A DNA stretch of 64,000 nucleotides from Amia ocellicauda (lineage: Eukaryota; Chordata; Actinopteri; Amiiformes; Amiidae), in assembly GCF_036373705.1 (NCBI RefSeq), contig NC_089868.1, positions 12,587,020 through 12,651,019 on the forward strand, in the 5' to 3' direction. The notes below the pieces were generated by a model. The model saw only the letters and a list, made by a program, of their open reading frames with translations. It did not search any database and was not told the origin of the DNA. The translations under genes and the position numbers were made by a program. Positions 41,951 through 53,689 of the stretch are shown one piece after another (positions within the stretch are counted from its first letter, which is position 1; each line of letters begins with the position of its first letter).

Positions 41951-42489
41951 ATCCCACGGTGATAGTACGGAATTAAGTAGCAGTATGAATCATAAAGTGC
42001 ACTGGCATTATAACCTATAAAGATCCGATTACTTTTGTTTTTCATCAACTGTAAGCCTTTCCAAGATGAATACAAAATCAAAAACATTCCAGTGCAGTTC
42101 ACATAATATCCGCCTGATGGTGCAGAAGTGTAAGTCTTACAGGTTTAAAATGAAACTCATACTTCTTCTCCATCTAGTGGGAATGATGTGTATTGCCATG
42201 GTAAGTCTATTTCTATCCAGTGGTAAAAACATGACGTTTAAAATACATTGATACATTACCGAAATGAAGAATGGAAACCTGTAGTGCACTCAGATTGTGA
42301 GCTCAAACTCACTCTGAAGGCAATAAAAATACAGTGAAATCCTACTAGATTTTAAGGTGATGTTTGCACTTGTATCAGTGTTCCCAAGTCATGAAATAAC
42401 CAGTCCATACATACTGCTGTGGAAACGAGCAATATTTATTTTTGCTTGGTCAAAAATATACCTTTACTTTAAACTTAATTTACTAGACT

Positions 42490-42575
42490 ATCAGAAATCT
42501 ATCAATCAATACATTTGTATTTGTTTAGCGCCCTTCGCAGGGAGCCACAGAGCGCTTTTGACATGTCAAATCCCA
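42490..42575 (+). mobile_element. interspersed repeat tail
   Basis: ATCAATCAATACATTTGTAT followed by TAGCGCCCTTCGCAG and AGAGCGCTTTTGACA is a common dispersed fish repeat end. Confidence 0.4.
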
Positions 42576-42579
42576 AATC

Positions 42580-43430
42580 ATTCAAAGTTAATATGAGTGA
42601 AGTGGATTGCATGAGTTATGAGCATGGATAGCCTATGTGGTGCTTCAAAAGTGTGCGTCTCTCCTGTTACAACACATTGCTGATAGTGGAATTTCCATAA
42701 TTGATCAGTGGGGATACATATATAGTGGGTTTGTTATTATTATTATATCAGGTTTTGCTTTCTGATTCACGTTGGCATTTCAGACTTTCATTGACATGTA
42801 AATCTTCTTTATAGTGGACACCAGACAAACAATACTCAAGTTGCATTGTAACCGACTGTAACTATAGTATGGATAGCAAATATTTCATTATTTATTTTTA
42901 TAACCACTAGCGCAAATGATTCAGGACCTAAATGCCTTTATTTTTCCCAATCTGACTTTCCATGAGGCATGTGTATGTGTAAGAAATACCCTACCTGTCT
43001 GCCACACTCCATTCACCTTGTTATATCTCGAATCTGCATATTCTGCACTGATGTCCATGACCAGACGTCGAAGTCCATCATCGGAGCTGTCTCTGTTATG
43101 TTTCCCTTACAAACTGTCCATCGCGTATCATTTCCCTCCGGATGGGTCTCACACTTGCAGACAACACACATGATATTTCAGGAATGGTGAAGTCCTGTTC
43201 TAAGAGATATTCAACCTGTTCCTTGGATATATTGAATGATGGCTGACCTTCATTGTCATTTTTTCCCAGTCTGATTTTCCATTAGGCATGTGTATGTGTA
43301 CACAGACATACAGGTCTTTTTCAACCCAGTGGATACTGTTAAAAGCATACTGTCCAAGTATGGAAATATTACTATTTGTAAAATGTATTTTTATAGTTTG
43401 TGGTAAATTTCCAAACTATGTTCCATGCAG
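42580..43430. other. intergenic, nothing recognised
   Basis: Short frames only. Two segments near 42950 and 43260 share CTGACTTTCCATGAGGCATG-like text, suggesting a local duplication of a repeat. Confidence 0.3.
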
Positions 43431-43640
43431 TCTTTTAGCTGAGATGTTAAACCTTATGCCTGGATTTAATAGATCCCAAGGCACGTGTAAAAAAAGAGTA
43501 GCGGTATCAAGCCAGTCTCCTGGCTAAATTCCAATACCAATAGCCACTTCCCTGGATCCAATTGTACTGATGACCTAATAGTATAAAAGAGTGTCAAGAT
43601 ATAATAATGACAATAAAATAATTATTATAACACATCTTAA
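43430..43640 (+). mobile_element. decayed LINE/SINE-type repeat
   Basis: AGATCCCAAGGCACGTGTAA followed by AGAGTAGCGGTATCAAGCCA and CTCCTGGCTAAATTCC resembles a widely dispersed fish repeat. The family name is not certain. Confidence 0.4.
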
Positions 43641-44299
43641 ATCCAGGATACACAGGCACAGTAGGAACTGTACAAAAAAGCTAATATTTGTACTGTGTTA
43701 ATATTGCATTGTATGGCCTATAGTTGGAGGATAAAAATTCAAGGTGGCATTGATTACTACAGTAGAAAAATAGTGTCCCTGAAAGCCAGCAACAACAACA
43801 GAGCTTCAACCGTTTTTGAAAGTTGTGTTTTTGCTGTACATCAGTTTGTCTTACCATCATGAGTCCAGTGACAAAGGCCTTGAACATATAGAAGTTTGAC
43901 TACAGGTAAGGCGAGCAAGGGAATGTGTTTATGCCCTTCCAAAGTCTTGGGATATTTGAATGCCCAAGTCCACGTCTTCCCTGAAGCCCTCGTATGAACG
44001 CCTGCATGGCACCCTTCAGAGATTGAATCATGTATTTGCAAGCGGAAACTGTGAACCAGCATGCAAATATTCTACGGCTGGAGAAGGGTTGGAGCCCAAT
44101 GGTGACACTCTTGTTGCTCGTGGTTTTTATTTGTTCTGACAGATAAGCAGCGCTCCTTGAATACGCATGAGTTTCTAGGTTTGAATCAGTAGTACCAAAG
44201 ACAGATGCACTCAATGCATCCAATCACAATGAGCAGCGCTCACCATATATATGTAAACAGTTTGGCCCGTGGGCCAGTGACTGCAACAACACCATTGTT

Positions 44300-45075
44300 G
44301 ACCCCAGTGAGCCGTGGCCCGGAAAACAATCCCTGTCTGTTTCGAGAGCGCATTAGCAACCTTAATGGCCAGAGATGCAGCTGGGGCAGTGGGCACCACC
44401 AGCCACCCAGAACAAGCGTGGACGCCCACGACTCACGTCTGAGGACCATGGTGTCCTGCTAGGTCCTAGACCGAGACCGCCATCTGCAGCTCGTAGTGTG
44501 ACCACCAGAGTGAGGCCTGATTCGATCAGACCACCTAGACCTGATGTGAATTAGCAGGTATATGCATGTATATGCATGCATGTATATAGCTATGCATGTA
44601 TAGCTCATAGAGCCCAAACAACGCTAGTTAGTGCAGATAAGATGAAAGAGATGTGCTTAAAGTGAATGAGATGATAAGGAGCTGGACATGGGCTGCTGAG
44701 ACGCTGTCAGGAGTGGGGTCCACTCACAGTCGTCTGTGGACGGATGTTGACGTATCGAGTCATGGAAGAGGTGTCTCTCGTGCTGTGGACTGGCACGTCG
44801 ATTCACACTCAGTAGGGGTTTAAAAAGATATCTGACTGGGGTGTTGACTTCTCTAATTAGTTGAAACTTCACAAATTGCATAATGTCATTTCACAACAGT
44901 CCAGTGACCCATTTTGCACAGCAGCACCCTTCCTATTGATTTATCAGACTGTCATAGCGTGTGTTTGACATTGGTTTATAGATTGTACTCTTGACAGTCT
45001 GCATTGCCCCTACTTAAATCCCACTGAATGGCTCTTGTGTAATGCAGTGCCACTTGGGGGTCCCAGGTGGGGGTC
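44300..45075 (+). pseudogene. DDE (Tc1/mariner-like) transposase relic
   Basis: In broken frames one sees RTSVDAHDSRLRTMV, corresponding to a GRPR-LT-ED linker, and near 45010 PYLNPTEWLL. The latter is the PDLNPIE(N/H)LW block around the last catalytic residue of Tc1 transposases. Stops and frameshifts are frequent. Confidence 0.4.
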
Positions 45076-45974
45076 AATGCAATGAGAACACTATACCATT
45101 CTAAAGAGACACAATAAACATTGGACAAATTTGCTAATAGTCTCAGAGCTTGTGCCCAGCTTTTCCACAAATTCCAGCTTATCTGATTTTATATGGTTTA
45201 CTATTGATTTGTGGTGACATAACACAATAAACAGATAGGTCTGCTAACATGTCTTGCTGTAGTAAGCACTGTTCATCATTGTTTAAAGCAGTAATTAGCA
45301 TTGTTCTTCAGTGCCCACTGCTTAGTCAAATCATAGAATTCAGCTGACTATCATGCATTTATTCATAGTTGCTTTCCATTTAATCCAAGAAATCTGATGA
45401 AAATGAAAAAGAGTAATAATAATGTCATCACTATGTATGTTTCACTGTCATCATTTGGCTTTATGTGCAAGTCCAGTGTTGAAGGGTTTGTAAAATCAGT
45501 ACGAGAGCAGCACGACTGAATAAGGCCACTCACACTCACAATCGTGCACATGCAAGTACAGAGACACACACAGCGGCACAGTAATGATCACTCCAGAGTG
45601 AGTCAGGAATGCTTTCATTTTGAACCAGGAATAAACTCGCTGTTCAAAAGGGCACAAGCTACAGGCCAGACGCATTTCCCCAGCACAGCCCCCGCTGATT
45701 GAGGACAGTGATTGGCTTACATGGATTCATTCCCTTGTGAGTGTGCAGTGTGGAAGTTGACGGAGCTGTAGTGTGGATTTCCAAACAGCACCCCTTGCTG
45801 GTCTGAACAAAGTATATAAATGGCTGATAATCCTTGTTACACTGAGTAACACTATCACATTGATTTGAATTGCATTGTGTTGAGACACTAAGCAAATGTG
45901 TCACTTGGTTTTGCTTTATTGGATCTTTAATGGCCCTTTCACAGCCTCATTTTCTCAAGTGCCTTGAGATGGTG

Positions 45975-46079
45975 CTACCCATGTACATCCACAGCACATT
46001 GCAGCACTGCAATCTCTCCATCGTTCGGCACTGAAGACAGTTTGCTCAACTCCTCCACTGCAGAGCCCAGGGCACCCAG
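45975..46079 (-). CDS. possible terminal exon of an unidentified gene
   Basis: After an acceptor CTGCACAG the frame reads LGALGSAVEELSKLSSVPND and ends after 34 residues (...CAVDVHG). It is amphipathic-helical in character and looks like a genuine C-terminus. It lies on the same strand as the exon at 46378-46560. Product unknown. Confidence 0.3.
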   Translation of the reverse strand: MGALGSAVEELSKLSSVPNDGEIAVLQCAVDVHG

Positions 46080-46377
46080 CTGTGCAGACAAGTGAAGAAA
46101 GAATAGAGGGGTGAATACACCGATACAGAGAAGGGGTTCATATACTTACACACAGGGATAAGGGCTTTAACACTGATACACACAGAGTACAGCAACTACA
46201 CTGAGCCACAGTGCTGGTTACAGAGAGAGAAAGCAGTGCTCCACTTCTCACAGCAGGCCTGCAAGAGGCAGCAAGAGGAGCAGGGCATTCTGAGGAGAGT
46301 GTGAGGGTAAGAACAGGGGGCCACACTGAACAATATCAGTGTGCAGACAGACTCAGGACACGTGTAGCCAAGGAAAC

Positions 46378-46560
46378 CTCAGCAGAGCTCTTTGTGTACA
46401 GGTCCAGCACCCACAGCTCCAGAGCTGCCCAGGGAGTGGGGTCAGACACACCGTACATCTGCTGTTTTGAAGCTCTTACCATGGTCCTGTCCCCTGGCTC
46501 TGCTCCGCCATACCTCCACAAATACACTGTGCCGTTACACACTGCTACCACCAGGAGGGG
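46378..46560 (-). CDS. possible exon of an unidentified beta-propeller-like gene
   Basis: Following GTGTACAG the minus frame encodes PLLVVAVCNGTVYLWRYGGA and later DPTPWAALELWVLDLY, 61 codons in all. The VAVCNGTVYLW string resembles a WD/propeller strand pair. A weak donor, GAG|GTTTCC, would end it; the frame stays open to 46336. Together with 45975-46079 it could be the 3' end of a gene whose other exons I cannot identify. A segment at 46808-46902 looked similar but has no open frame. Confidence 0.3.
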
Positions 46561-46619
46561 CTGTACACCAGACTCACCCTGGGACTAAAGTCACTCACTG
46601 GCAGAAGGATCAACAATCC

Positions 46620-48160
46620 TTGCAATAAGCAGACAGCTTGTCAAGTTGTAACTGCAGATTCCTAGGCAGCTTTAGAAGGAGCAATATTTGACTTAAGATA
46701 AGACAGTTGTTCCTACACCTGCAACGATTAGTCTGTCCACAAATTGCCAGTCATCATCACACTGTGTCCTAGTCCTGTCTTACAGGGGCTCATGTGTGCA
46801 GTCTCACCTTTTCACAGCCTCTGTCCCAGCATGCATTGCATCATCCTATGCACCAGCATCAGTGTGACCTCTGAGGGGAGGGCAGCAGTGGTCATGAACA
46901 GCCTAGAGCTGAGAGAAACACAGACACAGTCATTTTTAAGACTATATTTTAGTTGTGCAGGGAGGGTTGGGAGCTATAGTAAGATTCAGGTTAAACTCAG
47001 GATATTAACAATGACTGTACATTTGTTTGATCACAAATCTTCCAAAAGTTGGTCTGTGTTATTATGGCAAATCCCAAAACTGGCTAAACATGTATTAGGA
47101 GGACATCCAAAACCTCACACAAATGTAATGGAAAGGTCAGGCTCTCTGCTACTTGTGTGCCAAGTATTAGGGAGGTTTCATTTTGTCTTCTCATCTTGAT
47201 GGAGAATTTGGTTATAATGAAATCATTTGGAGATAATTCAAACTGTAACTTGCAAGTAGTTTACAAGAGATGTGCCCTGAGATGATAGAATCACTGCTTC
47301 AACTGAGAAAGTAACGTATCATAGAGTCACAGGTAATTAAAAATGTATTACATATATGATATAATAGCTGGAGTGAGAACTGATCTTATTTTATAACCCC
47401 CAGCTCACAACAATACCTATGACATTACATATTTTGCTAATTCAAGAAAACATGACTTAATATGTGGGAGATTTAATGGAGGGGAGAGAGTGAAGCAGCT
47501 CCATGGCCTCAGCTCTGGCTCCAGGCTCTGGAGCGCTCTGAAGAGCCTGAGTCCAGCTCCAGCTCCGCTCCGGCTCCAGAGCACAACTTACAAAATCTGT
47601 CCAGCTCCGATCCAGCTCCAGGTCCTGGAGATGGCTCCGGGCTCCAGAGCTGGTGCACGGCCAACGTTACAAGGCAGCAATCAGGTTGTTTCCCAGAAAT
47701 GTTGCAAATGCATTGCTCATCCATATTACCCAATGTAGGAGTCACTGGAGATGGAGGTCACCCTCCTCTTTAACTCCAGACTCATCCATGGCCTGTGGAT
47801 AATACACATCCTCCTCAAAACCACATGCCCTGATACACTGATACACTACAAAGACATACAAATACAAAGACAATGCAATAATACAATACAAGTGTAAGAT
47901 CTGAGGTTCCAGGGTTCAAGTCCCTGTTTGGGTACCAAATTATATGCAAGTACAGCCCAGCTGTTTAAATGTGTAAAACATGTAAAATAATGTGATATAC
48001 TGTAATAATTGTAAGTCCAACACAACATATACCACAATATCATAGTTAATCATTAGCAATATAATGTACATTCATAAATTCAATGGTATTTGCCTTAAAG
48101 GCACACAACCAGATTTTAAATGCATATGTGAACATGTGATCAGCCAATATTGCAGTGAAT
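46620..48160. other. intergenic with a SINE-like B box
   Basis: GGTTCAAGTCCC at about 47913-47924 is a good polymerase III B box from a tRNA-derived repeat. CTCC/CCAGCTCC-rich low complexity occupies 47510-47660. No gene supported. Confidence 0.35.
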
Positions 48161-48164
48161 TACA

Positions 48165-48412
48165 CTGAATGCTGCACACACACTGTACACTGAATGCTGC
48201 ACACACACTACGCACTGTACACTGAATACTGCATACAAACTGTACACTGAATACTGCACACACTGCACACTATACACTGAATACTGCACACACACTGCAC
48301 ACTGTACACTGAATACTGCACACACACTGCGCACTGTACACTGAATACTGCACACACACTGCGCACTGTACACTGAATACTGCACACACACTGCGCACTG
48401 TACACTGAATAC
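48165..48412. repeat. 32-bp minisatellite
   Basis: The unit is roughly CTGAATACTGCACACACACT plus GCGCACTGTACA, about eight copies, degenerating into CA-rich sequence up to 48510. Minus-strand ORFs made of repeated CSIQCTVC are artefacts of this array. Confidence 0.9.
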
Positions 48413-48586
48413 TTACGCTACACATCATACACCACACGCTACACAAACAGTGCACACCACACCGAATACTGCACACTGTACATTATACAGTGCACACTGA
48501 ACACACACAGTAGGGCATTTCTCTCATTGTATTATAATATAATTCAGTACATTAATAAATGTCCCTCTCGCTCTCTCTCTCTGCAG

Positions 48587-48727
48587 GCTGGTCCCGGGGC
48601 GGCTCTGTTCCAGGCAGTGATGTCACTGCTGTGCTCAGTGCAGGAGCAGGGAGACCGCACCCCCCCAGGCATACTCAAGGCTGCTCTCTACCTTCTGGCA
48701 CTCAGCCAGGACCGGAGTCCCCAATGA
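48587..48727 (+). CDS. possible terminal exon, helical-repeat protein, unidentified
   Basis: A pyrimidine-rich tract and CTGCAG acceptor precede 46 open codons (AGPGAALFQAVMSLLCSVQE... ILKAALYLLALSQDRS) and a stop. The leucine-rich helical pattern suits an ARM/HEAT-type protein such as MEI1, but that name is a guess. No neighbouring exon was found. Confidence 0.3.
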   Translation, partial: AGPGAALFQAVMSLLCSVQEQGDRTPPGILKAALYLLALSQDRSPQ

Positions 48728-48956
48728 CTAAATCCATTATTTTGACAATAACGTTTTTAGGGGTAATTGTCATTTGTTTTTATTTCATACATTTGTGTGT
48801 AGTGTTCGTCAAGGTGTTTTCACACTGCTAGCTACATTTTTCTTGTATGATTATTTCACAATACAGCAACATATGAATGATGAATCATGCTGTAAACATG
48901 TATGACGGAGATGAACCTAAATCTATTTCTTGCATCTTGAATAGTGTAGGGAAAAA

Positions 48957-49187
48957 ATGAAAAGGAAATTTAAAAGTGGGGACATTTCCCGCTTCTTCCT
49001 TCCCCTAAAACAGTGTAGGGGGCACAAGGAGGGAGAGTTGGAGAAAGAAGGAGAGCAGAGCGAGAGACAGGAGAGAGATGGTGAACTGAGCTACAGAAAT
49101 AAAGACAAGAGACATGGAGATGGAATGAGCAGCGCCAGAGAAGAAAGAGATTCAGAGACAGGCAACGATCAAGACAGAGATGGATAA
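48957..49187 (+). pseudogene. hAT/ZMYM-type transposase N-terminus, possible
   Basis: MKRKFKSGDISRFFLPLKQ resembles the basic start with an IxxFF motif seen at the N-terminus of many hAT transposases. A Glu/Arg-rich low-complexity tail follows and then a stop. No transposase core lies downstream. Confidence 0.3.
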
Positions 49188-49792
49188 AGAAAGTGAGAGC
49201 GATAAAGAGAGAGACAGGAACCCACAGGTGGAAAGTGAAGGGAGACAGAGACAGATTGACATGCCTGCCCCAAGTGCAGCTGAACCACATGCTATGTTTG
49301 TTGTTTGTGGTCTAGATAACAATTAGGCTGAGATATCTGCCTTAGTTGACTGAATTATTTACAGCAAAGTGTTGCTTTACTAGTAATTAGACCTTCCTTG
49401 ACTTACGTCATCAAAAAAGGCTATCTTATGTTTGAAGAAAACAGGCTCCTGTATGTAAATATTTTCATGTCTACAAAATCTCTGTGATTTAATGAGATTA
49501 AAGAGGTAACGTATGCTACTCTTCCATGCATTCTACATACCGGTCTATTTCAGATGAACTTTATTATACTGTGCTTTCTTGTCTCCCCAAAAAATGTAAA
49601 TAGGGAAATGAGCAACATCCAGGCAGTCATTGTTTTAATCTTACTTAATCACCGTCATTGTCATACTTGTGTGTCCTTTAGTGCACATCGTCCGTTCTCC
49701 AGCAGATATTGTAGCTGCACGAGGCATCGATCCAGTCTAACTATATGTGGCAAATCTATTTTCAAGTATATATAGTGATTAACATTGAGGCT

Positions 49793-49946
49793 GGCTGATC
49801 TGTTTTTGGTTCATCTCCCATCAGAAGACACTAACGTCAATTTGATTTGGATTGTGTGGGGATTCTTCCACGCCTCCATGCCACCCTACAACTATCTCCT
49901 GCCACCCGCTTGCCACCCCAGGTGAAAATGTCTAGATCCGCCCCTG
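49793..49946 (-). mobile_element. non-autonomous hAT-like terminus
   Basis: On the minus strand it begins CAGGGGCGGATCTAGACATT and continues GGGTGGCAAGCGGGTGGCAG. Similar text (ACTGGCGGATCCAAGGG and CACCCC tracts) occurs at 51525-51600. CAGGGGCG ends are typical of hAT elements. Confidence 0.45.
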
Positions 49947-50651
49947 GTTGTAAGTTACTCAATGTCAAATAAAAAAATAAAAAAAGGAATATATATATAT
50001 ATATATACACATATTGTCTCTGGATTAATTTTAATATTTGTATTGTATGGAACAAACTTTTTTTTATTAATTTGTCATAAGAACTACATTATTTGTGTCA
50101 TAGGATTAAACACCTACAGCTATATTTCATAGCAAGCCTTGAAATTAGGTATGAAGCCCAATTCTGAAAATCATAGATCTCCTCATTAAAATACAATCCA
50201 CCTCATTTAATGGGGCAATATTTCCATATGAACTCATTTACGACGTTTTAAACTGACCCTGGGGTTGAAAAGTATAATATTGATTGACACATCCTTCCCC
50301 CCGGTCCAATGAGTGCATTATCACAAAGTGGAATCAGTTGTTTATTTCTCTCTGAGGTTGAATCAGTGTGATTCATCAAATTGAAAGACACTCATCTGAT
50401 ACAGATTCATGACACAGCGTCACATCAATCTAAGACAGTCTGACAGCTGCTCTGGGTCTCTCGATTGTGTTGCTCACCCACCTGACTGACTGGAGCCCGT
50501 TCCCGCCTGGTGTGGAAACTGGGACACTGGACACTGGGGGGTGTCACCAGTAGTGTTCTCTGTGTGTCAGTGTTAGTGTGCCTCCCTGCTCAGGCTGCAG
50601 CGCCACCACTCTGCACAGCTACTGCCCTCTCCAGCCTGTCCACCACACTGG

Positions 50652-50979
50652 TGTCTGTGGCCTGGCTCCGTGTGTCCTCTTCACTGTGTCTGTGGCCTGG
50701 CTCCGTGTGTCCTCTTCACTATGTCTGTGGCCTGGCTCCGTGTGTACCCTTCACTGTGTCTGTGGCCTGGCTCTGTGTGTCCTCTTCACTGTGTCTGTGG
50801 CCTGGCTCTGTGTGTCCTCTTCACTGTGTGTCCTCTTCACTGTGTCTGTGGCCTGGCTCCATGTGTCCTCTTCACAGTGTGTCCTTTTCACTGTGTCTGT
50901 GGCCTGGCTGAGTGTGTCCTCTTCACAGTGTCTGTGTCCTCTTCACTGTGTCTGTGGTCTGGCTCCATGTGTCCTCTTC
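50652..50979 (+). repeat. 35-bp minisatellite, second locus
   Basis: Same unit as 32206-32573, with CACTGTGTCTGTGGCCTGG variants, followed by the same right flank (to 51205). Again all three plus frames are open without being coding. Confidence 0.9.
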
Positions 50980-51205
50980 ACTCTTTAGTTGAAAACACAA
51001 CAAAATGCATGTCATTAGTTCACAGCAGCTAGCAGTGGACAAATGCAGAGCTATATTAGCAATGTATTGAAAGCAAGGAATGAGTGAACCTTGAATAAGA
51101 TTTGAGCAGACGTTTGCAGTCCCCCTGGAAGCCAAATCCCCGCTCTCCCTCCCCGTCCGTCTTGAAGAAGGAGCCTCGGCCTGTGTGGAGCGACGAGGAC
51201 AAGAA
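50980..51205. repeat. duplicated flank (partner 32574-32795)
   Basis: Shares GCATGTCATTAGTTCACAGC, GCTAGCAGTGGACAAATGCA and GAAGAAGGAGCCTCGGCC with the other locus. A small AGCTATATTAGC insertion is specific to this copy. Confidence 0.85.
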
Positions 51206-51407
51206 TAAATTTGGATGTGTATATGTATTGTGTAAATAAAGGTATACATTGGTGTGTGTTAAGTCTTACTAGAAGTGTACTTAAGAAGGATGAGGTGATG
51301 CCAAGGGTCGGGCCAGAAGGTAGTTTGATGTGTTTGCTGCACTGCACAACAATGACCACCTGGGAAAGCCCCACCGAAGATCTATCATATATATGTGTTG
51401 GTTTGTC

Positions 51408-51432
51408 TGTGTGTGTGTGTGTGTGTGTGTGT
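51408..51432. repeat. (GT)n microsatellite
   Basis: GT run grading into TCTG/TCTA repeats. Confidence 0.9.
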
Positions 51433-51524
51433 CTGTCTATCTCTCTATCTGTCTGTGTCTGTGTATCCGTGGGTGTATGTGTCTCTGTTTGTGTTGGTAG
51501 TTTTAATTGCAATTGAATTGTAAG

Positions 51525-51610
51525 CACTGGCGGATCCAAGGGTTGGTAAGGGGTAACAGCTTCCACCCCAGTAAGAAAGACTTGCCACCCCAATCTCCCC
51601 ATGCTAAAAT
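51525..51610 (+). mobile_element. hAT-like terminus fragment
   Basis: CACTGGCGGATCCAAGGGTT then CTTGCCACCCCAATC parallels the end at 49793-49946 in the opposite orientation. Confidence 0.35.
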
Positions 51611-51739
51611 ATGTATTTTTTTACATTTTAATCCTGTCCGACATTCGCTATAGAATAGTTACTGTGTAGTTTTTCTGCGAGACGGTCTCTGACAAGAACG
51701 TGAACTTTAGTTTAGTGAACTCTCTACAAAATAGTTAAG

Positions 51740-52055
51740 GTGTTGGATGGGGACGGTGTGTGGTGGGGACTGTGGTAGTGCCAGTTCCCGTTGAGGCGGA
51801 GTGTGAAGAACCCAGAGAAGGTCTGCCACCTCCACAATATCATATAGATAGGAGAAGCTAGGGGGCTGGTCTACTATGATGGGATGCCAAAACTCTGCAG
51901 GCGGTGTCAGGGTCAAGACCTCGGTGTTGCCCAGTGCACAGCGGTGGTCTGTGGCAAGTGTAAGGGAAGTCATCTGACACATGCCTGCAGAGAAAAGATA
52001 CTCTGAAACCTCTGGGGCTGTGAGGGCCATGTTTATAAGAACTGCCCCCAGTCGT
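51740..52055 (+). pseudogene. LINE (Tx1/L1-like) ORF1 zinc-knuckle fragment
   Basis: One plus frame gives VYYDGMPKLCRRC, then VVCGKCKGSHLTHAC (an intact C-x2-C-x3-H-x4-C knuckle) and, after a TGA, GCEGHVYKNCP. This triple CCHC series after a YYxGMPK segment is typical of Tx1/L1-type ORF1 or gag-like proteins. An upstream VLDGDGVWWGLW agrees. Stops in frame mark it as dead. Confidence 0.5.
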
Positions 52056-52653
52056 ACGCGGATAGAGTCGGGTCTACCTTCTCACGGACCAGCAATGCAA
52101 TAGTCAAGCTGTTTTGTTTGCCATTATTGTTGAACTGAATTTTAAGAATTTTAATCATGAGCATTAAAATTTGTATTGTTTTAATTTGTAATGTAAAAAA
52201 CTAAACCAAATAAACAGTATTTTCACTATTTTATCAGTATTTTATGATTCTATCAGTTGTTTATTGTTTTGTCTAGTGTGGAAGTGTTGTTTTATAGTCC
52301 GTGTCTTGGCCTGTTTTAGACTTTCCTCACAACTGCTGCATTCAACTCCACTCCTCCCCCACCTGGATTATTCACCAAGACCATTGCAATGCTCTCAATT
52401 TTTTCCAATCAATCTCCTCCACATTCATTGCTGTTTACACTGGACTTCTGCTAGGTGAGCTCACTCCATTCTTTTGACATTGGCTTGTTTTTCATGATCA
52501 TTCTCGTCAACACATTGTTTATTCTTTTGTTACTTTGCAGAACAGTTCATTTTGCCTTTACTTTGTTACTTTTCTTCAGCCTGTTTTCAATTGTGCATCC
52601 ATTTCAATCTCATTTACCCCATTCCAAGTGTCCTAATTCTTTTCTATAGGGTG

Positions 52654-53473
52654 TGTTACGCTCCTCAGTGAAGGGGAACATAACCGCCCATGCACACACA
52701 CACTGGGGTAGGAAGAACAAATGTAAAGGCAAGTGCACTACCAAATGTACCCGGAAACAAAACAAGTCTCCCAAAAGAGGGATTTTATTTCCTTTTTAAC
52801 AAGCAAAGAACTACTTGTTAACCAAGTTAATGAAAGTTAATAACAAACAGGTTTAAATATATAGAACATGGAACAGGGTTACACAATATAACAATAGTCA
52901 GGTTTTACAAATAACAATAGACAGATAAGGTAAATAAAGGGGTGGTGGTTAACTGACAAAGGGTAGGAGAAGGACCGTGCGAATGGTCTGTGAAATCAAC
53001 AAAGTAACAAAAAGGCCCTGACTTCCCTACACCTCTATCTCTACTTATAACAATACTAAGCCCTGAATCTAACCTACCTGCTACAGAAAGATGGTGACAT
53101 CCATTCGTTCCTAACCTAGTGTATATAACAAACAGCTATGTGATGCAGAGTTTACCCATGGGTTTCTTACCTAGCCCTTCTCCATACTGACAGGAGCCGG
53201 AGCCGGGCAACACAAAACTAAAACACCGCCATACCGCTCTCTCTCCACACACTAAACAGCACAGGTATATATAGGTGATGGGTCCTGCTGTGATTGGCCG
53301 GCAACAATAGATGGGGGAACCAATGAGGACAGGTAAAGCACCCCCTCTTCAGCAACAAATGCCCACAACCAAAAGAGAGCTCTTCATCAGCAAATCGCAC
53401 CTAAAAGAGAACTACAGACAAAATCAAAGACAAACGGCAACACACAGATTCACAAGAGACCAGGAACGTAACA
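52654..53473 (-). mobile_element. probable solo LTR
   Basis: The 820-bp block has inverted ends TGTTACG...CGTAACA. Flanks are GGGTG and GTGTG, a 5-bp target duplication with one mismatch. On the minus strand a TATA box (CTATATATACC, about 53265-53275) is upstream of AAATAAAATCCC (about 52785). No internal gag/pol sequence. Confidence 0.6.
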
Positions 53474-53689
53474 GTGTGTTTGTTGGGTTGTTTGTATGTG
53501 GATGGTCTGAATGCTTCAGCCCAACACTTTATTTCTTCCTTCTTTTTCTGCTGTTGTATTCCATGTGCTTTTCTACCTTTACCAAGTTATTTTCCATATC
53601 CATTCATATCCCTTCTATATCCTTATATACTATAATTGTACTCTGCAGTCTTTCTCTTGTCCTATATTCTATACTTCACTTGGAGTATA

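Noticed and set aside
47895-47940. tRNA gene at GGTTCAAGTCCC
   Set aside because: Only the B box is present; no matching acceptor stem or A box at the right distance. Treated as a SINE remnant.
48072-48476. Overlapping minus-strand ORFs made of repeated CSIQCTVC blocks
   Set aside because: Translation of the 32-bp minisatellite; no start context or splice sites.
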